From contig CALYLW010000066.1 in the NCBI GenBank assembly GCA_944989445.1, forward strand, positions 1,673,001-1,737,000: a DNA stretch of 64,000 nt, read 5' to 3'. This document shows, in pieces, positions 12,008-24,073 of the stretch. The notes under the pieces are model-generated. The model was not told the origin of the DNA. It made no database searches and worked only from the letters and a program-made list of their open reading frames with translations. Made by a program: the position numbers and the translations under genes. Position 1 is the first letter of the stretch; each line of letters begins with the position of its first letter. The stretch comes from Ampullaceana balthica. Its lineage: Eukaryota > Mollusca > Gastropoda > Lymnaeidae.

Positions 12008-12564
12008 TTAAAAAACAAACCCGTAAAAACAATGTTTTTGACAATACATCCCTTATATATGAGACAACTAACAGTATTGATTATTTTCAAACGCGACAAA
12101 CATTTATTTACAGACTGAATCTGTCGTAACTCAACTTTGCTTCATAACCCTGGGGGCGGGGGGTGGGGTGGAAGAGGGGGAAAGTCTGGTCACCGATCGC
12201 TTGATCGAGCTCAGCGTGACACGTAAAATGTAAACAAAAGCACGCTGGTACTTCGATGGGTCGCGTCAACGCGTGACTGAACAATCCCGTGAAAAAAAAC
12301 CAATAACATACAGTGAATTTGAATTACATACGTTATATAAGGATAAACTAAAAATGCATAAATTTAATAACGGTACGTTCGATCGATCTGAAATTTTGAT
12401 ACGATGCATTGTTAGGTGAGAGGGGTCCGTGTGCCAAATTTCAGCTCGATCGGATCACGGGAAGTGTGTCATTTTTTACTTTTGTTTTTTCCGCCCGCCC
12501 AAGACAGACAGAGAGAGAGATGACGACAGAGACGGCGGTGAAGTTAATATAAGGAATTTAAAAA
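12008..12564 (+). repeat. AAATCCCTTATAT interspersed repeat, full copy
   Basis: Starts with AAAAACAAACCCGTAAAAAC, passes through an ATACATCCCTTATATATGAG block, a CGATCGATCTGAAATTTTGA block and a purine-rich GACAGAGAGAGA stretch, and ends in AGTTAATATAAGG. The outer AAATCCCTTATAT and ATATAAGGGATTT motifs of the family are inverse to one another. At least four other copies lie in the window. Confidence 0.85.
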
Positions 12565-12926
12565 TCGTAAAAAATCGCGTGACGTTATTTAAAGACACTT
12601 TTTCACTGGACTGACAAATAAGATAGCCTACACACACAGGTTATAATTTGTACATGTAGACTAGTATTTAATTTTAACTTTAAAATGTATTTGTTAAAAT
12701 TATACTTGATAATTATGTCAGTTTCCACAGCCTGAAAGAGAAATAGTGAAGTTCCTCGTTGCCGTTGAATGAAGAAAGATAAGGGGAGGGGGGCTAATGA
12801 ACAGTCGAAGATGGCAGAGTATCATTTTGTAGAACAATAAATTTTTCGTTGAAGTTGAATGGAAATTTTATAATTCCCCTTTAAATCTAAATAGTTTTGA
12901 AATTTGAGTATTTGCAAGCAATTCCA

Positions 12927-13060
12927 GGGGCTGTCCATTAATTATGTCAACAAATTATTGGCGATTTTTACCTCCCCCTCCCCCTTGTCAACAACTTGTC
13001 AAACTTCCATAGTCATAGACACACCTAATTAAAAATAAGTCAACATTTGATTACCCCCAC
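12927..13060 (+). mobile_element. one-ended fragment of GGGGCCGTCCATAAATGACGTCA TIR element
   Basis: Begins GGGGCTGTCCATTAATTATG and continues into a C-rich CCTCCCCCTCCCCC stretch, as in the complete copies at 13313 and 42369. No matching right end was seen. Confidence 0.6.
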
Positions 13061-13106
13061 ACCCCCACCACCAAAAACTATAATAAAATAAATAAAAATA
13101 AAATGT

Positions 13107-13233
<127 letters not shown>

Positions 13234-13312
13234 TAGACTAGTTTACAACTTTTAGCTAATGCGTAATTTATTCACATCTAACTTAATTATGGGTAAGGTA
13301 TCATTTTCTATT

Positions 13313-14060
13313 GGGGCCGTCCATAAATGACGTCACGCGATTTTGGCCGATTTTTGCCCCCCTCCCCCCTCGTCACGCGTCGTCACAAAAACTTAGACCC
13401 CCCCTCTAAAAATACGTCACAAATCTTTGACAGAAAAAAACACTTTATTTTCTATTTGAAAATAAGTATGTTTCAAATCATTTTTATTGTCATTAGAAAC
13501 TTGTCATGCTTGTAAAACTCACCAGTAGCATTTTCGGGGGGGGGGAGGGGGCCTAACGACGTATCCCCGAGTCATGTGAGCAGGACCTAGAGTCTGAGGG
13601 TTGCGCGGGGGGGGGTAACGCACACATAAACTTGTATATTTTGGGGTAACGGGCAAAAAATTTGGACGACTCCTGCCATGAGAGAACCAAACGGAGCTGC
13701 GGTTACATCATAAATGCTTTGATGTCAACATCAAACGACGCAGTGTATCAATTTCATATGTAATCTTGTGGATTCTCAAACTTAAGGATTATAATTATAT
13801 TTAATTTTTGTTTCTTGATAGCTTACGCCAACCAGCGTCTGATGGCCTACCGACCGGCACATTGAGAAGCACTGATTTTTTAAAAAAAGAAAAAACATGT
13901 CATTAAAAAAATTGTAAGGGACCAAATATTTCAGTGGAAGTTTTATTTAAAGTTACCCTTATGATGTGACGTCACTTTTCTTCAACCCCCTCGTCACGCA
14001 TCGTCACAAAAGTGTGACCCCCTCCCCCCTAGGTCCGTGACGTCATTTATGGACAGCCCC
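13313..14060 (+). mobile_element. TIR element, GGGGCCGTCCATAAATGACG family, 748 bp
   Basis: The left end GGGGCCGTCCATAAATGACG and the right end, read in reverse, GGGGCTGTCCATAAATGACG give a TIR of about 25 bp with one mismatch. It is flanked by ATT on both sides (13310-13312, 14061-14063), consistent with a 3-bp target duplication. Inside each end is a C- or G-rich run. It has no transposase; a PIF/Harbinger-type origin is an inference from the 3-bp TSD. Confidence 0.8.
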
Positions 14061-14417
14061 ATTAACTTTTATATATCTATTTTTAACAGCGGTGTACCTA
14101 GCCCTGAGACAATGCTTTGGCTAGGTTCACCGCAGCGGTGTACGCAGGCCTATAGCTAGGTCCACCGCCGCGGTGTACGTAGTGCCGGTGTTGCAAAATA
14201 AATCCTCCCCCATACAGAGTCTCCCCCCGGAGACTCTGTTTTAAAACAAATCCTCCGGGGGAGAAAATGTTTTCCTCCCGATTAAAATAAATTCGCCCCT
14301 ACCCTGTAAAATATTGTCTCCCCCAAAATAAATCCGCCCCTATCATACTTTCGATATAAAACAAAGAGATATATTAAAAAACAAAAGAATAAAGAATACT
14401 TACTTGTGTATTGCTGT

Positions 14418-14850
14418 AATATTCACACATGTTTAATGTAATACTATTTATGTAGTGGCGTAGATATAGAGAGATAAGAGGGGGTGCAGTCTATACCGTA
14501 ACGACACCTCTCAGGGGCGTGACATAATATTCACACATGTTTACTGTAATACTATTCATTGTAGTGGCGTAGATATAGAGAGATAATAGGGGGTGCAGTC
14601 TATACCATTTGACACCTCTGGGGCGTGACATAATATTCACACATTTTTAATGTAATACTATTTATTGTAGTGGTGTAGATATAGAGAGATAAGAGGGGGT
14701 GCAGTCCATACCGTTTGACACCTCTCAGGGGCGTGACATAATATTCACACTTGTTCACTGTAATACTATTTATGGTAGTGGTGTATATATACAGAGATAT
14801 GAGGGGATTAGGACCATACCGTTAGACACCTCTCAGGGGCGTGATATAAT
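14418..14850 (+). repeat. 107-bp tandem repeat x 4
   Basis: Each unit runs AATATTCACACATG, TAGTGGCGTAGATATAGAGA, GGGGGTGCAGTCTATACCG, GACACCTCTCAGGGGCGTGA. Starts are near 14418, 14526, 14633 and 14740. The fourth unit is the most diverged. The GTGGCGTAG core recalls one end of a hAT element, which may be the seed of the array. Confidence 0.9.
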
Positions 14851-15050
14851 TTGAAAAATTGCTTAATTGCTTAATTTTTTCCCGCTGTCCAAATTGACGC
14901 ACAGGCAGTTTTGGGGTGTATAAAGGCACTTGTTTTGTTTCATAAAGCAAGGATTATGTCTTTGAAGGCATGGGTTAGTGTTGTTATTATAAACGGTAAA
15001 GTCGTAATAACGTCGGATGTTCAGACGGTGAGAAAGATTCTTACTATCCA

Positions 15051-15414
15051 TCTAGGATCGGGGGGAAAAGGGTGGGAGTGACCCAATTAAGTAAGCGCAC
15101 GGAGGGAACAAAAATCGGGCTACGACACTGACCTGTTTAACTTATGACCTGATTATACAGTCTTTGGGCTATGCATCGTTATTGTGAGACGCAGAGGCGG
15201 GGCGTCAATGGGGGGAGGGGGTACTGGTGGTGTAAAGGGGTAAAACAAAATCTAAAATTAAGTATGTTCCCGTTATTTGGCACTGGCAGACTCGGAGGAG
15301 GACTATGGGTTTAGTCGTGAGCGGGTGACACATTGAGCTTACCACACTGGGTGACGGAAACCTTAGTGATGCCTCTGGCGAGACACTAATAATATATATT
15401 AAGTAAATCCTTTA
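15051..15414. other. unassigned sequence
   Basis: No gene or repeat recognised apart from short G-rich runs. Confidence 0.35.
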
Positions 15415-15650
15415 ATAACTCTAAAAATGTTGTTAAAAAACAAGTTTTTATTAGTGGACTAAAAAGAATAAAATAAATAAAGGTAAAAAAATGATTTTTA
15501 AAAACCATGTTTTTACAAGCGGACTAAAAAGAAGAAAATAATTTAAAACTTGTAAGTTCAAGTACTTTCACTCACTATGACTAAAAACGTGGGGCGGGCG
15601 CTTATGAGGTTTAACATATGCAGCTCACTCATACTCTCACTTATAGATCT
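15415..15650 (+). repeat. dispersed repeat with GTGGGGCGGGCG core
   Basis: A block with GGACTAAAAAGAATAAAATA, AAGTTCAAGTACTTTCA and AAAAACGTGGGGCGGGCG. The same block lies on the opposite strand at 29478-29748. Confidence 0.8.
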
Positions 15651-16572
15651 CTCTTTTGCCTTCTAAATTAGAAATCTTTAATTTTTATATGGCAAATCCG
15701 GAGTTCGGCCATGTGTACAAATCCATCTCCGGTCTAATTTCACTTAATAAATCCGGCCAGATCACCCCTAGTTTTAATATATATGTTTGTGTGTGTTTTT
15801 GTGTGCGTGAAAATGTCACTGGAACTTGTGTTTTCTTAATATTAAAATAATATTTTATTACAGTGAACATAAAAACTTTAAAATTAAATTTATAATTTCA
15901 AATACTTCGTTCCAGGACATTACAATATTATCAGACACTAAACATAAACAATTTTCAAAAATTAAATAAAATAGCCCACAGAAGAAATATGTAAAAAAAA
16001 AGTGATGTAAGGGATAAGCTTATTGAATGAATAAGGAAAGTTTTAGAACGTTATCAACGTTCCACGTTCTTTTCGTTCACATTTGGCTGTTGTATCTTTG
16101 GGAAACAATATGAAAATCACTTCACACACACACAACGTCGCATGTCATCAATGAAAAAGCCCACCTCTCAGCTACACCTTCAGTCTCTTGGGCTCTAACA
16201 TTCCGTAAGTTAATTGACTTTATGCCTAACTAAATCAGCGGCACGCGGATCTCAAACTAAATAAGCGTGCGCCTCCCCTCAACCCAGATCTCCACAGTAC
16301 TGTGATCTGGGCTACACAATAAATTTAACGTATCGGGTGACTCCAACACTAGCAACGACACTCATTGATTAAACGCGGGATCTAATTTGTGTGTGTCTAA
16401 GTGTTGGCATATGCTGTGTTTCTTGAGACGGCTACGCATAAAGTAATCCCTTTTAAAAGAGTTTTTTAAACTACATTTTAAGAGTAAACTTTAAAATTTT
16501 TATAAATTTACAAAGCTTGGCTACTTGGATTTGCTAAATTTCTGCTGTAAATTTAGTAAACGCTACCGGTAA
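15651..16572. other. unassigned sequence
   Basis: Two short opposite-strand frames at 15656-15870 overlap and have no motif. Nothing else is recognised. Confidence 0.35.
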
Positions 16573-16723
16573 TGGGACGTCCATAAAGTACATCACGCTA
16601 TTTTATTAACAAAATAATTAAAATTTAATATAAAACTCATGGCCGGACAACCCCCCCTCCCCCTGTCACAAACTGTCACACCCCCTCCCCCTCTGAAGCG
16701 TGACGTACTTTATGGACGGCCTC
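16573..16723. mobile_element. short TIR element, GGRCGTCCATAAAGTA family
   Basis: The left end GGGACGTCCATAAAGTAC pairs with the right end GTACTTTATGGACGGCC. A C-rich run lies near the right end. Length is about 150 bp. It belongs to the family seen complete at 13313 and 42369. Confidence 0.75.
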
Positions 16724-17225
16724 TAAAAGACGGTCATACTATTTTTAAATAATTATAATGCCCACATAGAAATCGCAAATTTCGTTTAAATCCTAACAAA
16801 AGGTGCTACTCACAAACGTAAGAAAGTCATTGGTGTCTTATTCTCGTATTACTTGATCATCTTTGTATTTCATTTCATTTGTCTGTTATTCTTTTAAATA
16901 ACTCTGGGCAATTAACCTACTCGAAATATGTGTCTATACGCACATACACTCACTAAGCCCGCAAATTGCTACGCCCCTGACTAAGCTTATGATTGCTGAA
17001 TTTCCAAAAATCATACACAAATGCATGTGGAATAAATACAAATTATGTTGTTAGTCATAAAGTTTAATAAAACAATTATTTTTAATTCCCATAATTAAGG
17101 GGAGGATTTATTTTGACCCCGGAGACTTCATTTTAAAACAAAGTTTCCGGGGGCGAATTTGTTTTAAAATAAACTCTCCGGGGGGAGACTTTATTTTGGG
17201 GGAGACTTTATTTCGTGACACCGGC

Positions 17226-17925
17226 CTTTAAATTAATCGTTAACAGCCCTACCTAATACTAGTACTTTTCTAGTACTAAATCTTATAGTTATAGTATTAG
17301 ATTAGATGATAGTATCATTAATATATTTAAATTACTGGTATATTATTTATAATAATGGGTACCACACGTTAAATTAAGTTTGAGATAAGGAGCATTATTT
17401 TGTCTCAAGATTAACAGAGCATGCTTCAAGCCGCAAAATATTATATGTCGTGACATCAGTATGAAGAGTAAAGACCCAAAAATATTTATCATAATCTTCT
17501 AACAAAGTCTTAAACTGCCAGTGACTTAATGGATTAGCTGGAATGAAATTAACATATTTCACCACAACATTAATTTTTTTTTGAAATGTATCATTCTTCA
17601 AATTTAAGGAAGGGAGGCGTTATACGGAGATTTCTTTTTTTAAAAACAAACAAAATTTCCGTTCTAATTTAGTATATATGTACCTATCATAGCTTAAAAT
17701 TTATTTCAAAACAATTTATGATTTTAAAATTAATTTGGTAAAAGCAAAGAGAACGGTGCGCTCGATAAATCGTATTTTTGGTTGCTATATTTGTTGTTTT
17801 TTCTATTTTAATTTACAAATAATTAACCTTAAAAACACTTTTTAAAAACTAGTCTTATATTAAAAATGCACTAATTTTCTACTTTTTAGTTTACGCATTT
17901 TACAGTAAGTGCAGAGCCAGCTTAC
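17226..17925. other. unassigned sequence
   Basis: No gene recognised. A phrase GCGTTATACGGAGAT near 17618 recurs near 20664. Confidence 0.35.
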
Positions 17926-18110
17926 CTTTTGACTATAAATCCCTTATATATTAGACATAACTAAAAGTAGTGATTATAATTAAACGCGACTTTTACAGAC
18001 TGAAACAGAATTATCTCCCCTGGTTTTTATCTCCCCTTGGCGCAGGGACGGCAGGGGGTGTGAACAGTGACGGTCGGCGTCAACGCATGAAGTGGGCACG
18101 TGAAAAAATT
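17926..18110 (+). repeat. AAATCCCTTATAT interspersed repeat, 5' partial copy
   Basis: Starts at TTTGACTATAAATCCCTTAT and follows the family for about 180 bp, then diverges. Confidence 0.7.
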
Positions 18111-18230
18111 ATAAACAAATAGGTGGACGGTTGGACGGACGGTTCCGATTAAACTTACAAAGCAAGCTAATATAAGACTAGTAAATAGACAACTAAACCT
18201 AACCCAGACCCTAAAACTGAAACTACAACC

Positions 18231-18537
18231 TTAAAAAACAAACCCGTAAAAACAAAGTTTTTGACTATAAATCCCTTATATATGAGACATAACTAACAGT
18301 ATTGATTATTTTCAAACATTTACAGACTGAATCTGTCTTAACTCAAATTAACGGTACGTTCGATCGATCTGAAATTTTGATACGATGCATTGTTAGGTCA
18401 GACGGGTCAGTGTGCCAAATTTCAGCTCGATCGGATCACGGGAAGTGGGTCATTTTCGACTTTTGTTTTTCCGCCCGCCCATGAGATGATGAGAGAGATG
18501 ATGAGACGGCCGCGAAGTTAATATAAGGGATTTAAAT
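18231..18537 (+). repeat. AAATCCCTTATAT repeat, first of a tandem pair
   Basis: Starts with AAACAAACCCGTAAAAAC, lacks the middle of the 12008 copy, and ends AGTTAATATAAGGGATTT. The next copy begins immediately. Confidence 0.85.
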
Positions 18538-19039
18538 AAAACAAACCCGTAAAAACTAAGTTTTTGACTATAAATCCCTTATATATGAGACATAACTAAA
18601 AGTATTGATTATTTTCAAACATTTACAGACTGAATCTGTCTTAACTCAACTTTGCATCATAACCCTAGTGGGGGGGAGGGGTGGGTGGGGGGGGAGAGGG
18701 GAAAAGTCTGGTCACCGATTCGCTTGACCGAGCTCAGAGTGACACGTAAAATGTAAACAAAAGCGCCCGTCGCTTCATTGGGTCGCCTCAATGCGTCAGC
18801 TCAAAATTTCACGTGGGAAAAAAACAATAACAAACCGTGAATTTAAATTACATACCTCATATAAGGATAAACTAAAAATGCATTAATTTAATTACGGTAC
18901 GTTCGATCGATCTGAAATTTTGATACGATGCATTGTTAGGTTAGACGGGTCCGTGGGTCATTTTTGACTTCTGTTTTTCCGCCCGCCGAGCCCAAGACAG
19001 AGAGAGACGCCGGTGAAGTTAATATAAGGGATTTAAAAA
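18538..19039 (+). repeat. AAATCCCTTATAT repeat, second of a tandem pair
   Basis: Head-to-tail with the preceding copy and closer in length to the 12008 copy. It includes a G-rich run at about 18669 and ends AATATAAGGGATTTAAAA. Confidence 0.85.
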
Positions 19040-19099
19040 AGGACTCAATCGAAACTCTAACCTCCACTTGACCGCTAGAGTTCAAGAATCTGGCACGGG

Positions 19100-20495
19100 T
19101 TCAAAATAGCGACTGTCAAAACAGCGACCGTCATAATAGCGACTTCAAAATAGCGACTGTATCAAAACAGCGACAGTCATAATAGCGACTGTATCAAAAG
19201 AGCGACTGCCATAACAGCGACTTCACCACATAGCTATTCTTGTCCAACCGTTCACCTAACACAGTGGTTCCAATCTTTTTTGACACATAGACCCCTTTTC
19301 ATTGTCTAAACTTACCCAAGGACCCCTAGTGAAAAAACTACATAAATGCATAGTAACAAATAAAAACTCCAAAAAATGGCAACATTTTTATGAAGTATTT
19401 ATTGAAATTAAAAATTGTGTTTAAGATAAAATTTAAAACAATTAACTTATGCTATATATACACGCATTCATTCAAATACAAACAACTGGTCAGTAAAAAT
19501 AAAATTTGAATCATGGTTACCCGGGCAGCTTTTTTAACACAACGTTTTTGTCAAAACGTCCTGTGGTCGAACTGTCCGGGGGTTACATAATGACATGTTA
19601 CGGAGGCTACACTAAGTAACGACCACGGACCTCGTGTTATGGAGAAGGTAAATAAAGGGATTGGGGCTCATAAAATGTAGGTACCTTTATATAGGACTAT
19701 CTGACCACATTGCCTTGGGGTGGGGGTGGAGTTGGATATGTTTGGAAGGACTTGTTACCTCAGAGGAGTGGTGCATTTAACACAATCACCAATTCGCCCT
19801 TAATGTTGATTGGTTTTCAGTGTGTATACTTTTTAGTGTTAAATTAAACAAGAAAAAAAGAGTGTAATAACTATTTCATGCCATTTTTAATTTTTAATAG
19901 ATAATAATATTTAACTATATTATTTTTATTTATTTTTTTTAAATTAGAAATTTTTTTTTACGAGGTTAAAACGAAAAGGGTCAAAACATCCGGGGATCAA
20001 AAAGTATTGTAGTCGAACTGTCTCTAGCTTAAAGAAGCAGCCACACGCCCCCTCTGCCCCTACCACCGCAATCCCCCTCAATTAATTGACTGCATCTATG
20101 TTTGTTAATCTCTATCGAGCTTTCTGCAAAATATATTTGACTGAAGTAATAGCAGTTATTTTTTTTTCCAGAATTTAAAAAACAAATGTGTCCCGAAAAT
20201 TTGTATACACTCTTTACAACACCAACATTTATTTATACACACCTCCAGTTGAATGTATTTAATTTTCTAGTGTCCCTCTGTACAAAAAACGTACATGGCT
20301 TATCATGTCTTACTTTTCTTGATTTTATAAACTCAATTGTAGGCTAGGCACAGTAAGTTTTTCAAAATGTTTTTCAAACATTATCACAAACAAAAGAGAA
20401 AAGTCGCTATTTTGATACAGTCGCTGTTATGATGCAGTCGATATTATGACGGTCGCTGTTGTGACAGTCGCTGTTTTGATACAGTCGCTATTCTG
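19100..20495. mobile_element. inverted-arm element with GCGACTGTCAAAACA sub-repeats
   Basis: The left arm (19100-19230) has units such as AATAGCGACTGTCAAAACAG. The right arm (20402-20495) has the reverse complements, such as CAGTCGCTGTTTTGATAC. The layout copies that of the MULE-like element at 8650-10425. Its interior has no transposase and is partly made of other insertions. Confidence 0.7.
19262..19345 (+). mobile_element. one end of a hAT element
   Basis: CAGTGGTTCCAATCTTTTTT followed by an ACATAGACCCC stretch is a typical hAT terminus. The opposite end was not found. Confidence 0.45.
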
Positions 20496-20759
20496 CCCAG
20501 ATGCCCAAAAATCTAATGCCCTAACCCTGAGACCACAGAAGCTCATGTATCGTATGAATTTTTAAAAATCTTATATCAAATCGGCAAGTAGTCACATGAC
20601 CAGCCAAAAATATTTGCGTATGACGCTAAGAATCATGGGAAATATCTGTCTATAATGCCCAGCGTTATACGGAGATATCTCCGAATAATCACTTCGTTTG
20701 AGGAAAGAGATTGCTGGTGAATTATACAAATACAATTATAAGCTTTAATGTATGAAAAA

Positions 20760-21677
20760 TCATTGTCAGCCATCAGCAAATCAATGGTGCGAACTTTCTT
20801 TTCTGTCATTGATGGAGCACCGTCCGTTGTAACAGAGATGAGCTTCCTAAAATTAATGTTGTTTCTTTAATAGAAATTCCTTGCTATCATTGCTAGGGCA
20901 CCATTCGTTGTAACAGAGATGAGCTTCCTAAAATCAATGTTGTTTCTTTAATAGAAATTCCTTTCGGTGCCTTATAAACATCCTCAATACGGGTTTTTTT
21001 TTCCAATGGAATTAGTGTCAATAATTCTTCTTTAAGTGTCTTCCCCTTGTAAATTCTGTCTGAAACTATAAGTTGGACAATGTCAGTGATATGACAGTAA
21101 TTATCCAATGCCAGACTGAAACCAGAAGCAATTATTTTTTTAAATCCATAAGCAACTGATCCAATATATTACCGTACATACCTTCAATACGCTTTGCAAC
21201 AGACTGGTGGGACAGATAAAGATAAGATATTTGTAGCTTTATTTCTTCCTTGTTTTTAAAATAAGACAATCATGCTTAGGCATATTTTTGAAAAGAAAGT
21301 TTAACTGTCTCACAATCTATATACAATTATTGTTTCTTTGCTAATAACCCTGAGCTAATATTAAACGACGCGTCAGTAGCGAAATCACTTGGACTCAAAT
21401 TCCGACGAAAAACATTTGGTTGGCCATTTAAATTCTTCTTTAAAGAACTAACTTGGTCTTCTCTTAGCTTTCTTCCTTTCGGATAATCGTTATCAAAATC
21501 AGCATGCACTGACATGTGATGTCTCTGCAGGTTTGGCTTTTTGATAACAAAAATAGTAGTCTGACATATCAAACAAACAGGCTTTCCATTAAATAAAGAA
21601 AACACAAATTCGAGTTCCCATGAAGAGTTTAAAAGTACGATTTTCATCTGTAACCTTTTTCGTTTCCTACTCGTCAA
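20760..21677 (-). pseudogene. hAT transposase relic, Charlie8/GTF2IRD2-like
   Basis: The minus-strand frame ending at 21327 has an N-terminal finger: SSWELEFVF, then NGKPVCLICQTTI, then a KPNLQRHHMSVHADFDNDYP block, the pattern seen in GTF2IRD2-type hAT proteins. A second frame (20893-21108) holds a diverged TLKEELLTLIPLE region, and 20780-20830 gives TDGAPSM, the catalytic-domain block. The rest of the protein is absent and stops interrupt the frames. An 81-bp piece (20817-20897) is duplicated next to itself. Confidence 0.75.
20817..20978. repeat. 81-bp tandem duplication inside the hAT relic
   Basis: GTTGTAACAGAGATGAGCTT at 20826 recurs at 20907, with the following 40 bp nearly unchanged. 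Confidence 0.85.
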
Positions 21678-21721
21678 ATTGGTGTGCTCCTTTATAGAAA
21701 TAAATATCCTTTCAAAAATCG

Positions 21722-22429
21722 ATCCTGATGTCTGTCAAAGCTTCTTCTTGAGTATATAGCATTAATTACAAACACATCTTATATTCTGCTTTCTACTTCA
21801 ATAATGGTCACACTCAAGAAATAAAAACCAGTTGCTGCTCTGATATTCTCCCCTCCCCCAAACCCAGGCAGGTTTAATTTCGATTCGTTTACATTTATCT
21901 GCAGTTATCTGTGAGTATTATAGTACCCTGGGTGTCATTTTGATTACACTTGTTCTATTATTGACAATCATTCCGGAACAAATCTTAATTTTTCTTGTTT
22001 GTCTATCTTTGTAATCGAATGCAATCATGGGAGACACGGACATTTTTATGATGACAAGCTAATTACTAACCCGTTGACCATTCTTTACCTATGCATCCTT
22101 TCAACCGCCATTGGTAATTACAGCCGTTGTGTACACCGTGATTCCATGCCCCACCCGCCTCCCCTCCCCCGGCCAATGCAGCAGAAAGGAAACTGTTGAT
22201 ATCCAATTTCAGGTAACCCGAAGTTTCCCCATTTGAACATAGAACGTCCTGAACGTTAATATAAAAAAACCACCACCCTCCTTTGTGACACCCTACATAA
22301 TCTTAATAAAATGCCACAATTCTCACTTTGTCTCTACCAAATTCTCAAAAATACTTTACTTAATATATATTTTTCTCTATTTTCCTTTTTAAATGTTTTC
22401 TTTAAAATTGTAAAATTGTACAAAACTCT
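21722..22429. other. unassigned sequence
   Basis: No gene recognised. It lies between the hAT relic and its likely 5' terminus, so it may be the element's 5' region or later insertions. Confidence 0.35.
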
Positions 22430-22481
22430 TGCGGGCCATTTTAGACAGGTCCGCGGACCAAGGGCTGGACAGCACTCACTG
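22430..22481 (-). mobile_element. hAT terminus, probably of the relic at 20760-21677
   Basis: Read on the minus strand it begins CAGTGAGTGCTGTCCAGCCC and continues with GGTCCGCGGACC, a common hAT end. It lies upstream of the minus-strand transposase relic, as a 5' end should. The other end was not found. Confidence 0.55.
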
Positions 22482-22626
22482 ACTTAAGCATTTTTCTGCA
22501 TTTACAAGCTTTCCTATCTATGCCATTTACATGGGCATCTCCCCGTCTACGCAATCTCTCCCTACACGACCACTCTAAAATCATCCCTCCCCACATACGC
22601 ACTTTTTCCGTAGTGGGATGGGTTGA

Positions 22627-24073
22627 CTACTGACCTTCTAATGTTGCCTTCTAATGTATGTCACTGGGTGAGGCGGGCACTGTTTACTACTGACCTTCTA
22701 ATGTATGTCACTGGGTGAGGCGGGCACTGTTTACTACTGACCTTCTAATGTATGTCACTGGGTGAGGCGGGCACTGTTTACTACTGACCTTCTAATGTAT
22801 GTCACTGGGTGAGGCGGGCACTGTTTACTACTGACCTTCTAATGTATGTCACTGGATGAGGCGGGCACTGTTTACTACTGACCTTCTAATGTATGTCACT
22901 TGGTGAGGCGGGCACTGTTTACTACTGACCTTCTAATGTATGTCACTGGGTGAGGCGGGCACTGTTTACTACTGACCTTCTAATGATGCCTTCTAATGTA
23001 TGTCACTGGGTGAGGCGGGCACTGTGTACTACTGACCTTCTAATGATGCCTTCTAATGTATGTCACTGGCTGAGGCGGGCACTGTTTACTACTGACCTTC
23101 TAATGTATGTCACTGGGTGAGGCGGGCACTGTTTACTACTGACCTTCTAATGTATGTCACTGGTTGAGGTGAGCACTGTTTACTACTGACCTTCTAATGT
23201 ATGTCACTTGGTGAGGCGGGCACTGTTTACTACTGACCTTCTAATGTATGTCAATGGGTGAGGTGGGTACTGTTTACTACTGACCTTCTAATGTATGTCA
23301 CTGGGTGAGGCGGGCACTGTTTACTACTGACCTTCTAATGTATGTCACTCGGTAAGGCGGGCACTGTTTACTACTGACCTTCTAATGTATGTCATTGGGT
23401 GAGGCGGGCACTGTTTACTACTGACCTTCTAATGTATGTCACTGGGTGAGGCGGGCACTGTTTACTACTGACCTTCTAATGTATGTCACTGGGTGAGGCG
23501 GGCACTGTTTACTACTGACCTTCTAATGTATGTGACTGGGTGAGGCGGGCACTGTTTAGTACTGACCGTCTAATGTATGTCACTGGGTGAGGCGGGCACT
23601 GTTTACTACTGACCTTCTAATGTATGTCACTGGGTGAGGCGGGCACTGTTTACTACTGACCTTCTAATGTATGTCACTGGGTGAGGCGGGCACTGTTTAC
23701 TACTGACCTTCTAATGTATGTCACTGGGTGAGGCGGGCACTGTATCTAATGACCTTCTAATGTATGTCACTGGTTGAGGCGGGCACAGTATCTAATGACC
23801 TTCTAATGTATGTCACTGGGTGAGGCGGGCACAGTTTACTACTGACCTTCTAATGTATGTCACTGGGTGAGGCGGGCACTGTTTACTACTGACCTTCTAA
23901 TTTATGTCACTGGGTGAGGCGGGCACTGTTTACTACTGACCTTCTAATGTATGTCACTGGGTGAGGCGGGCACTGTTTACTACTGAACTTCTAATGTATG
24001 TCACTGGGTGAGGCGGACACTGTTTACTACTGACCTTCTAATGGATGTCAATGGGTGAGGCGGGTACTGTTTA
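22627..24073 (+). repeat. 47-bp minisatellite, about 30 copies
   Basis: The unit contains ACTACTGACCTTCTAATG, TATGTCACTGGGTGAGG and CGGGCACTGTTT. Copies are nearly identical, with scattered single-base variants and three short indels (near 22640, 22985 and 23045) that insert an extra TTCTAATG piece. Confidence 0.97.

Larger units (their letters stand above)
14184..17225. mobile_element. 3.0-kb inverted-repeat element abutting the fold-back element
   Basis: The left end (14184-14340) has GCCGGTGTTGCAAAATAAA followed by CTCCCCCCGGAGACTC and GTTTTAAAAC blocks. The right end (17100-17225) carries the same blocks in reverse order and strand, ending GTGACACCGGC. It is thus an inverted repeat of roughly 80-120 bp around an interior with four 107-bp tandem units, a dispersed repeat and a small TIR element. 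No transposase is seen. It starts only two bases after the preceding element ends. Confidence 0.65.

Noticed and set aside
22627..24073. Regular direct repeats that might be taken for a CRISPR array
   Set aside because: Units abut one another with no unique spacers, there are no cas genes, and the setting is animal DNA; it is a minisatellite.
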